Assembly (NCBI GenBank): GCA_964402925.1
Contig: CAYOED010000005.1
Coordinates: 1-64,000 of the forward strand
DNA: 64,000 nucleotides
Direction of reading: 5' to 3'
Source: Suilimivivens sp964402925
GTDB taxonomy: Bacteria > Bacillota > Clostridia > Lachnospirales > Lachnospiraceae
Both the position numbers and the translations under genes were made by a program. The stretch's first letter is position 1, and each line of letters opens with the position of its first letter. This document shows positions 1 through 8,149 of the stretch, in pieces. The notes beneath the pieces are model-generated. The model saw nothing but the letters and a program-made list of their open reading frames with translations, was not told the origin of the DNA and made no database searches.

Positions 1-61
1 AGACCTCTCTATCAATATAGGCTTAATTTATAGTTTTATAATATAGCCTTGAATCTCTCAA

Positions 62-427
62 GTCCGCTGCTGCCCGCAGAAAACGTCATTTCGCTTGACG
101 GTTTTCATATGGCAGCCCAGAAAGTATTTGAGTGAGCTTGCCCAATTTATGGCTGCAAGGCTCTGGCGTAAAATCGGCAATTTCACTTACGGAATGGTTC
201 ACAGACAGGGAAAAATCGCCATGGATGGCGATTTTAGGAGCCATAAGGCAGGATGCCGTCTGGCTCCGACCCGTCCGGTTTGAATTACATATATCCATTC
301 CGTTAGTGAAATCCGATTTGTAGACGAGACTTGCAACCATAAATTGGGTTGGCTCACTCAAATACTTTCTGGGCTGCCATACGAAAACCGTCAAGCGAAA
401 TGACGTTTTCTGCGGGCAGCAGCGGAC
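62..427. repeat. Long imperfect palindrome with two apical hairpins
   Basis: The outer arms, about 62-160 and 330-427, are reverse complements over nearly 100 bases with only a handful of mismatches. Inside, a second paired segment follows (around 170-200 with 290-320). At the tip are two small hairpins: one around 217-237 with a perfect 10-bp stem (AAAATCGCCA / TGGCGATTTT) and one around 238-270 (GGAGCCA / TGGCTCC). It ends 6 bases from the stop codon of the minus-strand PurF-like gene, so it lies in that operon's 3' region. No credible coding frame is present. Short open frames through it exist only because the arms are symmetrical. It also fills the gene-free stretch 1-433. Function unknown; it could be a terminator-like or RNase III-type structure, or a MITE-like insertion. 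Confidence 0.9.
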
Positions 428-433
428 CTCCCC

Positions 434-1840
434 CTACTCTTTTCCGTCCCAGCAGTAGGTGCAGAGTTTGGTTCTGTCGATTCCTACTGATTCTATCATG
501 TCATCTAACCGATGATATTTCAGGGAAGTAAAGTTAAGCTGTACGCCGATTCTCCTGATCATCTCCTGATACTCCGGTGTCTCCGGGTTTGAATAGGCGC
601 TTAAGTTCACGTTCTTTCCGTCCCCTTCCATTTCCTTGATGATTCTTCTTGTGATCAGATCCATCTCCGATGTGGAACGGGAGAAATTAAGATACTTACA
701 TCCGTATAAAAGCGGCGGACAGGCAGGTCTTATGTGGACCTCCTTTGCACCGCTCTGATAAAGAAATTCCGTTGTTTCCCGAAGCTGGGTTCCCCGGACG
801 ATAGAGTCGTCGATGAGCAGAAGGCTCTTATCCTGAATCAGGTCATGGACCGGTATCAGCTTCATCTTGGCAATCAGATTTCTCTGGCTCTGTATGGTAG
901 GCATAAAGGACCTTGGCCAGGTAGGCGTATATTTTATAAAAGGTCTGGAAAAAGGAATCCCTGACTCATTAGAATATCCAATTGCATGAGCAATACCCGA
1001 ATCCGGCACACCCGCCACATTGTCGGGGGATACATCATCCCTTTTGGCAAGGAGCGATCCGCAGTTGTAGCGCATCTTTTCTACACTGATGCCCTCATAG
1101 GAAGAGGAAGGATAACCATAATATACCCACAAGAAAGTACAGATTTTCATATCCGTCCCAGGCTTTACCAGCGTCCTTACTTCCTCCGGTGTTACAATGG
1201 CAATTTCGCCGGGTCCCAATTCCCGCTCTTCTACATAGCCCAAATTAAGATAAGCAAAATTCTCAAACGAAATGCAATGCCCATCTTCCTTTTTTCCGAT
1301 TGCAACCGGTGTCCTTCCCATTTTATCTCTTGCCACATAAATGCCTTTCGGTGTCAGCAGCGCAAGGGTCATAGAACCATCTATCAATTCCTGGGCGTAG
1401 GTAATACCTTCAATCAGATTATCCTTCTGATTGATGATTGCCGCCACCAGTTCTGTAGCATTGATATCACCGCCGCTCATTTCCAGGAAATGTGTATGAC
1501 CCATGGTAAAGATCTTCTTTACAATTTCATCCATATTGTTGATTTTTCCAACTGTCATGATGGCATAAGTCCCATGATGAGACCGCACCAGAAGAGGCTG
1601 GGGCTCATAGTCAGAAATACAACCGATTCCAAGAGTTCCATGCATCTCATTTACATCCTTATCGAACTTGGTACGAAAAGGTGCATTTTCAATATTGTGG
1701 ATTGCACGGTCAAAACCATTTTCATTACTATATACAGCCATTCCCGCTCTTCTTGTTCCTAGGTGGGAATGATAATCGGTACCGAAAAACAAATCAAATA
1801 CACAGTCTTTCTTTGAAGCTACTCCAAAAAATCCGCCCAA
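434..1840 (-). CDS. PurF-like protein lacking the glutaminase cysteine
   Basis: 468 residues, homologous along its length to amidophosphoribosyltransferase: an N-terminal class II glutaminase-like domain, then a phosphoribosyltransferase domain with an intact PRPP motif (LLIDDSIVRGTQ, about 341-352) and the flexible-loop region around 310-326. The start is TTG, 8 bases after AAGGAGG; the nearby ATG is out of frame and too close to the SD. The N-terminus reads MGGFFG where a working enzyme exposes Cys (CGIFG/CGVFG). Other glutaminase residues are also gone: HVRYST is replaced around 73-79 and the HNG motif reads TVG at 96-98. Cys234 and the C-terminal CxxC (460, 463), positions matching Fe-S ligands of the B. 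subtilis-type enzyme, are kept. It is last in the operon, 13 bases after purB, with true purF just upstream. It may be ammonia-dependent, regulatory, or partnered with PurF; function is inferred only. Confidence 0.85.
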   Translation of the reverse strand: MGGFFGVASKKDCVFDLFFGTDYHSHLGTRRAGMAVYSNENGFDRAIHNIENAPFRTKFDKDVNEMHGTLGIGCISDYEPQPLLVRSHHGTYAIMTVGKINNMDEIVKKIFTMGHTHFLEMSGGDINATELVAAIINQKDNLIEGITYAQELIDGSMTLALLTPKGIYVARDKMGRTPVAIGKKEDGHCISFENFAYLNLGYVEERELGPGEIAIVTPEEVRTLVKPGTDMKICTFLWVYYGYPSSSYEGISVEKMRYNCGSLLAKRDDVSPDNVAGVPDSGIAHAIGYSNESGIPFSRPFIKYTPTWPRSFMPTIQSQRNLIAKMKLIPVHDLIQDKSLLLIDDSIVRGTQLRETTEFLYQSGAKEVHIRPACPPLLYGCKYLNFSRSTSEMDLITRRIIKEMEGDGKNVNLSAYSNPETPEYQEMIRRIGVQLNFTSLKYHRLDDMIESVGIDRTKLCTYCWDGKE

Positions 1841-1853
1841 AAGTCATGCCTCC

Positions 1854-3305
1854 TTAAACATTGATTTCCGCCTTTATGCCGAGCAGGCTCTTATTTCTTT
1901 CTAAAATAGGATGAATCACCTGAGCAAGGAACTTTTCTACCTGCTCTTTGGCACGTCCCACATACCTTGACGGCTCCATGGTCTTTTGCAGATCTTCCAA
2001 TGTCATATTAAAAGCAGGATCCGCGGCAATCAACTCAAGAAGATTATTTTCTTTTCCTTCCACCTTCACATTCTTTCCTGCTTCCATGGAAAGTTCTCTT
2101 ATCTTCTCGTGGAGTTCTTGCCTGTTTCCGCCCATCTTTACCGCATCCATCATGATATTTTCGGTTGCCATAAACGGTAATTCACTCATCATGTGCTTTT
2201 CAATGACCTTCGGATAAACCACAAGCCCGTCCACTACGTTCAGGCAAAGATCCAAAATACCATCTACTGCCAAAAATCCTTCCGGAATAGAAAGGCGCTT
2301 ATTTGCAGAATCATCCAGCGTTCTTTCAAACCACTGGGTGGCAGAAGTAATTGCAGGATTTAATGCATCGATCATCACGTATCTGGAAAGAGAGGCAATT
2401 CTTTCACTCCGCATGGGATTTCTCTTATAAGCCATGGCTGAGGAACCAATCTGACTCTTTTCAAACGGCTCTTCCACTTCCTTCAAGTGCTGCAGCAATC
2501 TGATATCATTGGACATCTTATGGGCGCTTGCCGCAATACCTGCCAGTACATTTAAGACTCTGGTGTCCACTTTACGGGAATAAGTCTGTCCCGAAACCGG
2601 ATAGCACTCTTTAAATCCCATTTTCTCTGCAATCATGGGGTCGATTTTATCAATTGTTGCCTGATCCCCATTAAAAAGTTCCAGAAAGGATGCCTGTGTA
2701 CCGGTAGTCCCCTTTGATCCAAGAAGCTTCATACCGGAAAGCACATACTCAAGATCTTCCAGATCAAGCATGAACTCCTGCATCCAGAGCGTCGCCCTCT
2801 TGCCTACTGTGGTGGGCTGGGCAGGCTGAAAATGTGTAAATGCCAGCGTGGGCTGGGTCTTGTATTTATCTGCAAAGGATGCCAGCTTAGAAAGCACATT
2901 TACCAGCTTCCGCTTTACAAGTCTGAGTGCTTCCGTCATCACGATAATGTCTGTATTATCCCCCACATAGCAGCTGGTAGCGCCAAGATGGATAATGCCT
3001 GCCGCTTTAGGACATTGTTTTCCGTAAGCATATACATGGCTCATGACATCATGACGCACTTCCTTTTCTCTTGCCTTTGCCACATCGTAATTGATATCGT
3101 TCGCATATCTTCTCAATTCATCAATCTGTTCCTGCGTGATAACAGGTTTTCCGTCCTGCGAAAGACCAAGTTCCATTTCTGTTTCCGCCAGGGCGATCCA
3201 TAATTTTCTCCAAGTCCTGAACTTCATGTCAGGTGAAAAGATATACTGCATATCCTTGCTTGCATACCGCTCAGACAAGGGACTTACATATCTATCTGTA
3301 CTCAT
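1854..3305 (-). CDS. purB: Adenylosuccinate lyase
   Basis: 483 residues from the chosen ATG (MSTDRYVSPL), which has AGGAGG six bases upstream; a longer in-frame extension has no such site and overlaps purF. Fumarase/aspartase superfamily enzyme that cleaves SAICAR to AICAR and adenylosuccinate to AMP, both releasing fumarate. The superfamily signature is visible as GSSAMAYKRNPMRSE, carrying the mobile-loop serine pair, and the region AFTHFQPAQPTT matches the conserved TxxQxAxPxT-type segment. It lies 23 bases downstream of purF and 13 bases upstream of the Cys-less PurF paralogue, all on one strand, so cotranscription is likely. Nothing appears truncated. Confidence 0.97.
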   Translation of the reverse strand: MSTDRYVSPLSERYASKDMQYIFSPDMKFRTWRKLWIALAETEMELGLSQDGKPVITQEQIDELRRYANDINYDVAKAREKEVRHDVMSHVYAYGKQCPKAAGIIHLGATSCYVGDNTDIIVMTEALRLVKRKLVNVLSKLASFADKYKTQPTLAFTHFQPAQPTTVGKRATLWMQEFMLDLEDLEYVLSGMKLLGSKGTTGTQASFLELFNGDQATIDKIDPMIAEKMGFKECYPVSGQTYSRKVDTRVLNVLAGIAASAHKMSNDIRLLQHLKEVEEPFEKSQIGSSAMAYKRNPMRSERIASLSRYVMIDALNPAITSATQWFERTLDDSANKRLSIPEGFLAVDGILDLCLNVVDGLVVYPKVIEKHMMSELPFMATENIMMDAVKMGGNRQELHEKIRELSMEAGKNVKVEGKENNLLELIAADPAFNMTLEDLQKTMEPSRYVGRAKEQVEKFLAQVIHPILERNKSLLGIKAEINV

Positions 3306-3328
3306 CACAATCCTCCTACTCATCCTTT

Positions 3329-4813
3329 TCAGTGATCGAACTCGCCTCTGATATCCTCTGCTGGCGGTTCCATCGGGTACTTCCCATTGAAGCATCCCTT
3401 ACAGATGCCTCTGTTTTCCACAATTTCATGCAGCCGCTCTTCCCGCAGATATCCAAGTGAATCGGCTCCAATAATACTGCAGATTTCCTCCACAGAACGA
3501 TTATACGCAATCAGCTGCTCTCTGGCAGGAACATCTGTCCCAAAATAACAAGGCCATAAAAAAGGCGGTGAACTGACTCTCATATGTACCTCCTTGGCGC
3601 CTGCCTCCCTGAGCATATGTACGATTCTGTCTGAAGTCGTGCCGCGCACAATGGAATCGTCAATCATAATGATCCGCTTCCCCTCCACTGCCTCCCTTAA
3701 GGCATTGAGTTTTACCTGTACGCTGCTTTCCCTGCTCTTCTGCTTTGGCTTTATAAAGGTTCTGCCCACATAGCTGTTTTTGACAAATGCCTGTCCATAG
3801 GGGATGCCGGACTGTAAGGAATAGCCAAGTGCCGCACAGTTGCCCGATTCCGGCACACCGACCACCAGGTCAGCCTCAACCGGCGAATCTATTGCCAGAA
3901 ATTTTCCGGCAAGCATCCGGGAATTATAAACACTCATTCCATCAATATAACTGTCCGGTCTTGCAAAATAAATATATTCAAACACACATCTCGCATGCTG
4001 CTCTTTCGGAATACACATGCTCTTATCAGACTCAATTCCCTTTTCCGGGGAAATTGTAACGATTTCTCCCGGCTCTACATCTCTTATAAATTGTGCGCCC
4101 ACAGTATCGAGGGCACAGGTCTCAGATGCCAGAATATATGCGTTATCTCTCTTTCCGATACAAAGAGGTCTGAATCCAAAAGGATCCCTTGCCCCAATCA
4201 ATTTCCGGGGAGACATGACGATAAGAGAATATGCCCCCTTGATCTTCTGCATGGCACGTCCCACTGCTTCTTCCACCGTCTTTGAGTTCAGACGCTCCCG
4301 TGCAATGTGATATGCGATAACCTCCGAATCTATGGTAGTCTGGAAAATCGCTCCGGTATACTCCAGCTCTCTTCTAAGTTCCGGCGCATTGATCAGATTT
4401 CCGTTATGGGCAAGTCCAAGCGTTCCCTTTACATAATTCAGTACCAACGGCTGTGCATTTTCCCTTGTGGAACTTCCTGCTGTGGAATATCTGACGTGCC
4501 CCACGCCAATATCTCCTTTAAGCCTTTCTAAAATTTCCGGGGTAAAAGCTTCATTCAAAAGCCCCATATCTTTGGCACTTAATACTTTTCCCTTTGGACC
4601 TGCGGTATCGCTGACTGCAATACCGCAGCTTTCCTGTCCTCTATGCTGCAGGGCAAACAAACCATAATATATAGTGGAAGCCACATCTGTGCCGTCAAAA
4701 TCATAGACACCGAAAACGCCGCATTCTTCACCCAGTTTATCTGATGATAAGCACCGACTCTTCTCCACTTCACATCCTACTTCCAGTTCTACAATGTTGT
4801 CTTCTTTTTTCAT
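3329..4813 (-). CDS. purF: Amidophosphoribosyltransferase (active form)
   Basis: 494 residues; commits PRPP and glutamine to 5-phosphoribosylamine, the first step of purine synthesis. A 30-residue propeptide precedes the nucleophile in EECGVFG (Cys31), as in Bacillus-type enzymes that self-process. Glutaminase residues are intact: HVRYST (Arg108), HNG (Asn138-Gly139) and IDSEV (Asp162). The PRPP motif MIDDSIVRGTT lies at 383-393 and the flexible loop near 351-368. Cys276 and the C-terminal CKGC fit the [4Fe-4S] ligand pattern of oxygen-sensitive PurF. It sits between purC and purB. The comparison with the degenerate paralogue two genes downstream makes the latter's missing residues plain. Confidence 0.97.
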   Translation of the reverse strand: MKKEDNIVELEVGCEVEKSRCLSSDKLGEECGVFGVYDFDGTDVASTIYYGLFALQHRGQESCGIAVSDTAGPKGKVLSAKDMGLLNEAFTPEILERLKGDIGVGHVRYSTAGSSTRENAQPLVLNYVKGTLGLAHNGNLINAPELRRELEYTGAIFQTTIDSEVIAYHIARERLNSKTVEEAVGRAMQKIKGAYSLIVMSPRKLIGARDPFGFRPLCIGKRDNAYILASETCALDTVGAQFIRDVEPGEIVTISPEKGIESDKSMCIPKEQHARCVFEYIYFARPDSYIDGMSVYNSRMLAGKFLAIDSPVEADLVVGVPESGNCAALGYSLQSGIPYGQAFVKNSYVGRTFIKPKQKSRESSVQVKLNALREAVEGKRIIMIDDSIVRGTTSDRIVHMLREAGAKEVHMRVSSPPFLWPCYFGTDVPAREQLIAYNRSVEEICSIIGADSLGYLREERLHEIVENRGICKGCFNGKYPMEPPAEDIRGEFDH

Positions 4814-4845
4814 GAATATTCCCCCTGCGACTTTCGCAGCGCTTG

Positions 4846-5550
4846 TTACAGACCCAAACGCTTAAACACTTCGTTATAAGCTTCCTCAACGTTTCCAAGA
4901 TCTCTGCGGAAACGGTCCTTGTCCAGCTTTTCATTCGTATTTACATCCCAGAGACGGCAAGTATCCGGTGAGGTCTCATCAGCCAGAAGGATTTCTCCAT
5001 GGAAACGGCCGAACTCGATCTTAAAATCAATCAGTTTGATATCCGCCTGAAGAAAATATGCCTTTAAGACTTCATTCACCTTGAATGCATATTTTTTAAT
5101 TACCTCAATCTCTTCCCATGTGGCAAGCCCCAGTGCAACAGCAAAATAACTGTTGATTAAAGGATCGCCCAATTCATCATTCTTATAGCTGAATTCAATG
5201 GTCGGCTCCTTAAAAGGCGTTCCCTCCGGCACGCCGAGGCGCTTTGAAAAGCTTCCGGCAGCCACATTACGGATAATCACCTCAAGAGGTACGATTTCCA
5301 CCTTTTTAACTGCTGTTTCTCTATCGCTTAACTCTTCGATCAAATGTGTAGGCACCCCTTCTTTTTCCAGAAGCTTGAACACATGATTGGTCATGCGGTT
5401 GTTGATCACGCCTTTTCCTACAATAGTTCCCTTCTTTTCACCGTTGAATGCAGTAGCGTCATCCTTATAATCCACGATTACTACATCGGGATCCTCGGTT
5501 GCAAATACTTTCTTTGCCTTTCCTTCATAAAGCTGTTCTTTCTTTTCCAT
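4846..5550 (-). CDS. purC: Phosphoribosylaminoimidazole-succinocarboxamide synthase
   Basis: 234 residues from ATG at 5550 (MEKKEQLYEGKAKKVF), preceded by GGAGG with a 5-base spacer; an ATG four codons earlier lies inside that SD. Joins CAIR and aspartate with ATP to give SAICAR. The N-terminal YEGKAKKVF and the internal GSFSKRLG and ETSPDTCRLWD motifs are characteristic of the family, and the length is normal for a single-domain bacterial PurC. The gene begins 42 bases after the ABC-transporter ATPase stop and is followed at 32 bases by purF. That short spacer has a small 6-bp hairpin (CTGCGA/TCGCAG, 4825-4839) just before the purF start. Confidence 0.97.
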   Translation of the reverse strand: MEKKEQLYEGKAKKVFATEDPDVVIVDYKDDATAFNGEKKGTIVGKGVINNRMTNHVFKLLEKEGVPTHLIEELSDRETAVKKVEIVPLEVIIRNVAAGSFSKRLGVPEGTPFKEPTIEFSYKNDELGDPLINSYFAVALGLATWEEIEVIKKYAFKVNEVLKAYFLQADIKLIDFKIEFGRFHGEILLADETSPDTCRLWDVNTNEKLDKDRFRRDLGNVEEAYNEVFKRLGL

Positions 5551-5592
5551 CGTTTCCTCCATTTCCGCCGCCTTTGCGGCAATATCATGTTT

Positions 5593-6357
5593 TTATGATT
5601 GAAATTTTCCTATAAACTCTCTGACTCTTTCCTTATCGGATGAAAAAATTTCCTCCGGCGTCCCTTGGGCCTGAATGATTCCCTGCTCCATAAAAATAAT
5701 CCTGTCTGACAGTTCTCTGGCAAACTGCATCTCATGAGTCACGATGATCATAGTCATATGTTCCTTTGCCAGCTGCTTGATAACCTTTAATACCTCCCCC
5801 GTCAGTTCCGGATCAAGGGCAGAGGTAGGTTCGTCAAAAAACAAAATTTTCGGCTGCAGAGCCAGCGCCCTTGCAATAGATACCCTCTGCTGCTGTCCTC
5901 CCGAAAGCTGGTATGGATACGCATCCGCTTTATCGGAAAGCCCCAGCTGATCCAAAAGTTTTTCCGCCCGCTGGATTGCTTCCTTCTTGGGCACCTTGTC
6001 CACCCTCATGGGCGCATCTATAATGTTTCGCATAACACTGTAATGAGGGAACAAGTTAAAGTTCTGGAACACCAGACCGAAATGTTTTTCAATCTCCTTT
6101 AATTCCTGCTTTCTGGCATATACGCACCTACCATCCTCTTCCCATGCTGCTTTTTCCCCGAGATAAATCAGTTCTCCGCCGTCCATCTTCTCAAGCATGG
6201 TGGCACATCTAAGCAGAGTGGACTTTCCTGAGCCTGAAGGTCCTATGATGGATACCACCTCTCCCTTCCGCACGGAGAACGAGATATCTTTGATTACATC
6301 AAGTTCATCAAACCCTTTGCTCATATGATTGATTTCCAATAAAATCTCAGCATCCAT
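5593..6357 (-). CDS. Polar amino-acid ABC transporter, ATP-binding subunit
   Basis: 254 residues, GlnQ/HisP type. Walker A is GPSGSGKST, the Q-loop sits at LVFQNFNLFPH, the ABC signature is LSGGQQQR, Walker B is ILFFDEPTSALDPE and the H-loop is IIVTHE. It starts at ATG 6357 with AGGAGG ten bases upstream, inside the permease 3' end. Together with the permease and binding protein upstream it forms a complete importer, read in the order binding protein, permease, ATPase. The next gene, only 42 bases on, is purC, so the purine genes may be read through from this transporter. The substrate cannot be assigned; glutamine would make sense with PurF but that is inference. Confidence 0.93.
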   Translation of the reverse strand: MDAEILLEINHMSKGFDELDVIKDISFSVRKGEVVSIIGPSGSGKSTLLRCATMLEKMDGGELIYLGEKAAWEEDGRCVYARKQELKEIEKHFGLVFQNFNLFPHYSVMRNIIDAPMRVDKVPKKEAIQRAEKLLDQLGLSDKADAYPYQLSGGQQQRVSIARALALQPKILFFDEPTSALDPELTGEVLKVIKQLAKEHMTMIIVTHEMQFARELSDRIIFMEQGIIQAQGTPEEIFSSDKERVREFIGKFQS

Positions 6358-6371
6358 CCCTTTTCTACCTC

Positions 6372-7019
6372 CTATTTGTAATAGTCCAAGGCTTTTTCAA
6401 TCCGTTCCATCGCAAATGCCACCAGGAAATTAAAAATGTAGTAAAACAGGCCGGCAATCATGAGCGGCACCATACTGGTATCTTTTGCCGCAATCTGTTT
6501 TGCAATGGTAAACATTTCTGCCTGGGCAAGCACAAATGCCAGAGAGGTATCCTTTACCAGTGTGATTGTTTCATTTGTAATAGACGGCATGATACGTTTA
6601 ATGACCTGAGGAAGTATAATCAGGAAAAAGGTCTGTACCTTATCATACCCCAGCACTTTAGCTGCCTCATACTGTCCAACGGCAATGGATTCAATGCCGC
6701 CCCTGTATATCTCAGCAAAATAGGCCGCATAATTGATACTGAAAGCAAGAATAATCGCAGGGAAACGATACCCCCGCAGATTTGCACCAAACAAGTAATA
6801 AGGTGCAAAATAGACTACCAAAAGCTGTAACATCAATGGCGTTCCCCGCATAATAGATATGTATAATTTGGAAATCCCTCTCAGGATTCCATTCTTTGAC
6901 ATTCTTCCAAAACATACAATCAGACCAAGAGGCAGTGAAAAAAGAAGGGTCAGGAAAAATATTCCTGCTGTAGATAACATCCCCTTTCCCAGCTGCATTA
7001 ACATGGTTCCTACACTCAT
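6372..7019 (-). CDS. Polar amino-acid ABC transporter, permease subunit
   Basis: 215 residues, HisM/GlnP family. Several hydrophobic helices are visible (about 14-38, 60-80, 85-105, 185-205). The cytoplasmic EAA loop is present as EAAKVLGYDKVQTFFLIILPQ, which docks onto the ATPase. Probably acts as a homodimer with the adjacent ATPase. It lies 15 bases before the ATPase start and about 140 bases after the binding-protein stop, with a terminator-like hairpin in that gap. This arrangement commonly lets the binding protein be made in excess over the membrane parts. Confidence 0.93.
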   Translation of the reverse strand: MSVGTMLMQLGKGMLSTAGIFFLTLLFSLPLGLIVCFGRMSKNGILRGISKLYISIMRGTPLMLQLLVVYFAPYYLFGANLRGYRFPAIILAFSINYAAYFAEIYRGGIESIAVGQYEAAKVLGYDKVQTFFLIILPQVIKRIMPSITNETITLVKDTSLAFVLAQAEMFTIAKQIAAKDTSMVPLMIAGLFYYIFNFLVAFAMERIEKALDYYK

Positions 7020-7094
7020 TTGTTCTTATTCTCCTACCAGATATTATCCCGTCCGGGAGTAAAATGCTTTAACTTCCTATAAGGAAAATAAGGC

Positions 7095-7132
7095 AGAAAA
7101 AACAACGGATGAGACGCATCTTTGCGTATCAT
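7095..7132 (-). terminator. Terminator/attenuator between binding protein and permease
   Basis: On the minus strand, ATGATACGCA / TGCGTCTCAT form a 10-bp stem with one mismatch and a 4-base loop, followed shortly by a run of six T. It lies 29 bases after the binding-protein stop. Partial termination here would set the binding protein above permease, ATPase and possibly the pur genes. The gap between stem and T-run makes its strength uncertain. Confidence 0.6.
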
Positions 7133-7160
7133 ATAGTTATAAATTCTGCCCTAAATCACT

Positions 7161-8036
7161 TTATTTACCAAGACATACGCTGCCTTCCAGACCGTATTTT
7201 TCAGCTATTTCCATGAATTTGCCATCATCTGCCATCTCAAGCAGGGTAGATTCAACCTTATCCTTCAACTCGTCGTTTCCAAGAAGGAATCCAACACCAT
7301 ACTGTTCTGTTGCCAGTCTTTCATCCATGATGATGTAGCCATCTCCCCTGGACTTGATCTGATAATCCGCAACACCTATATCAATCGCCAGAGCATCAAT
7401 GGCACCTGCTTCCAGATCCATAAAACCTGTATTATAGTCAGCGTATTGAGTCAATTCTGCAAAGGTCGCTGCAAGATCTGCTGCATCTCCCTCTAGGGCT
7501 GCCAATGCAGAAGAGTCCTTCTGGACACCTACAAGCTTGCCAGCAAGATCGTCAAAAGAAGCAATCCCGGCATCTGCCTTAACCACGAACACCTGGCTGT
7601 TATCCACATAAGGCACTGACCATGTGTACGCATCTTCACGACCATCCATCGTAAAACCATTCCAGATACAGCTAATAGAACCGGAAGAAAGCTCCATATC
7701 CTTTGAATCCCAGTCAATGGGCTGTTTTACCAGTTCCCATCCTCTGCGCTCACAGACCTCAGCTGCCAGTTCAAGGTCAAATCCTGTATACTCTCCATTA
7801 TCATCCATGTAGCCATAGGGTGGAAATTCTGCATCAAAGCCGACTGTAAAAACAATCTTGTCGTCTGCCTGTGTCATTCCATCTGCTTCTGGTTCTGTTT
7901 CTGCTTCTGTTCCTGTCTCATTTGCAGCCTCTGTTTCCTGTGCTGTTTCCTCAGCCTCTTTCGAAGATGATCCGCAGCCGGAAAGCAATCCCATGGTCAT
8001 AGCTGTTGCTGCAAACAGTGCGATAAATTTTTTCAT
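7161..8036 (-). CDS. Amino-acid ABC transporter substrate-binding lipoprotein
   Basis: 291 residues from ATG at 8036, with GGAGGAG upstream; a 25-codon extension lacks a site and sits in the leader. Lipoprotein signal MKKFIALFAATAMTMGLLSGC with lipobox cysteine 21, then an acidic Glu/Thr-rich spacer, then an SBP_bac_3-type fold. The first-lobe motif VGFDAEFPPYGYMDDNGEYT and FDLELAAEVCERRGW match the polar amino-acid binding family. First gene of its operon, with a clear promoter overlapping the stop codon of the upstream gene. The leader carries a short hairpin (GCACTTT/AAAGTGC). Ligand unknown. Confidence 0.94.
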   Translation of the reverse strand: MKKFIALFAATAMTMGLLSGCGSSSKEAEETAQETEAANETGTEAETEPEADGMTQADDKIVFTVGFDAEFPPYGYMDDNGEYTGFDLELAAEVCERRGWELVKQPIDWDSKDMELSSGSISCIWNGFTMDGREDAYTWSVPYVDNSQVFVVKADAGIASFDDLAGKLVGVQKDSSALAALEGDAADLAATFAELTQYADYNTGFMDLEAGAIDALAIDIGVADYQIKSRGDGYIIMDERLATEQYGVGFLLGNDELKDKVESTLLEMADDGKFMEIAEKYGLEGSVCLGK

Positions 8037-8120
8037 ATTCTCTCCTCCATTTGTCACAAAGCACTTTACACGATACTGCACTTTGCTATCATAATAAAGT
8101 GCGTTTTTCATACGTTTATC

Positions 8121-8149
8121 ATGCTATCATGCTCCCAAATAGAAGTCAA
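8121..8149 (-). promoter_or_regulatory. Sigma-A-type promoter of the ABC transporter-pur operon
   Basis: Minus-strand TTGACT (8144-8149), 17-base spacer, TAGCAT (8121-8126). The -35 box overlaps the stop codon of the coiled-coil gene, so the transporter has its own start despite lying close behind the upstream operon. Confidence 0.65.

Noticed and set aside
95..394. Small open frames within the first palindrome, on both strands
   Set aside because: They are forced by arm symmetry and have no ribosome site or protein-like composition.
3316..3510. Extra small ORF between purB and purF
   Set aside because: It overlaps purF in another frame with no SD; the real purB start is at 3305.
4820..4842. 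Third copy of the 25-base dispersed repeat
   Set aside because: Only about 12 of 15 positions in the core match and the stem part differs; it is better seen as a small hairpin before purF.
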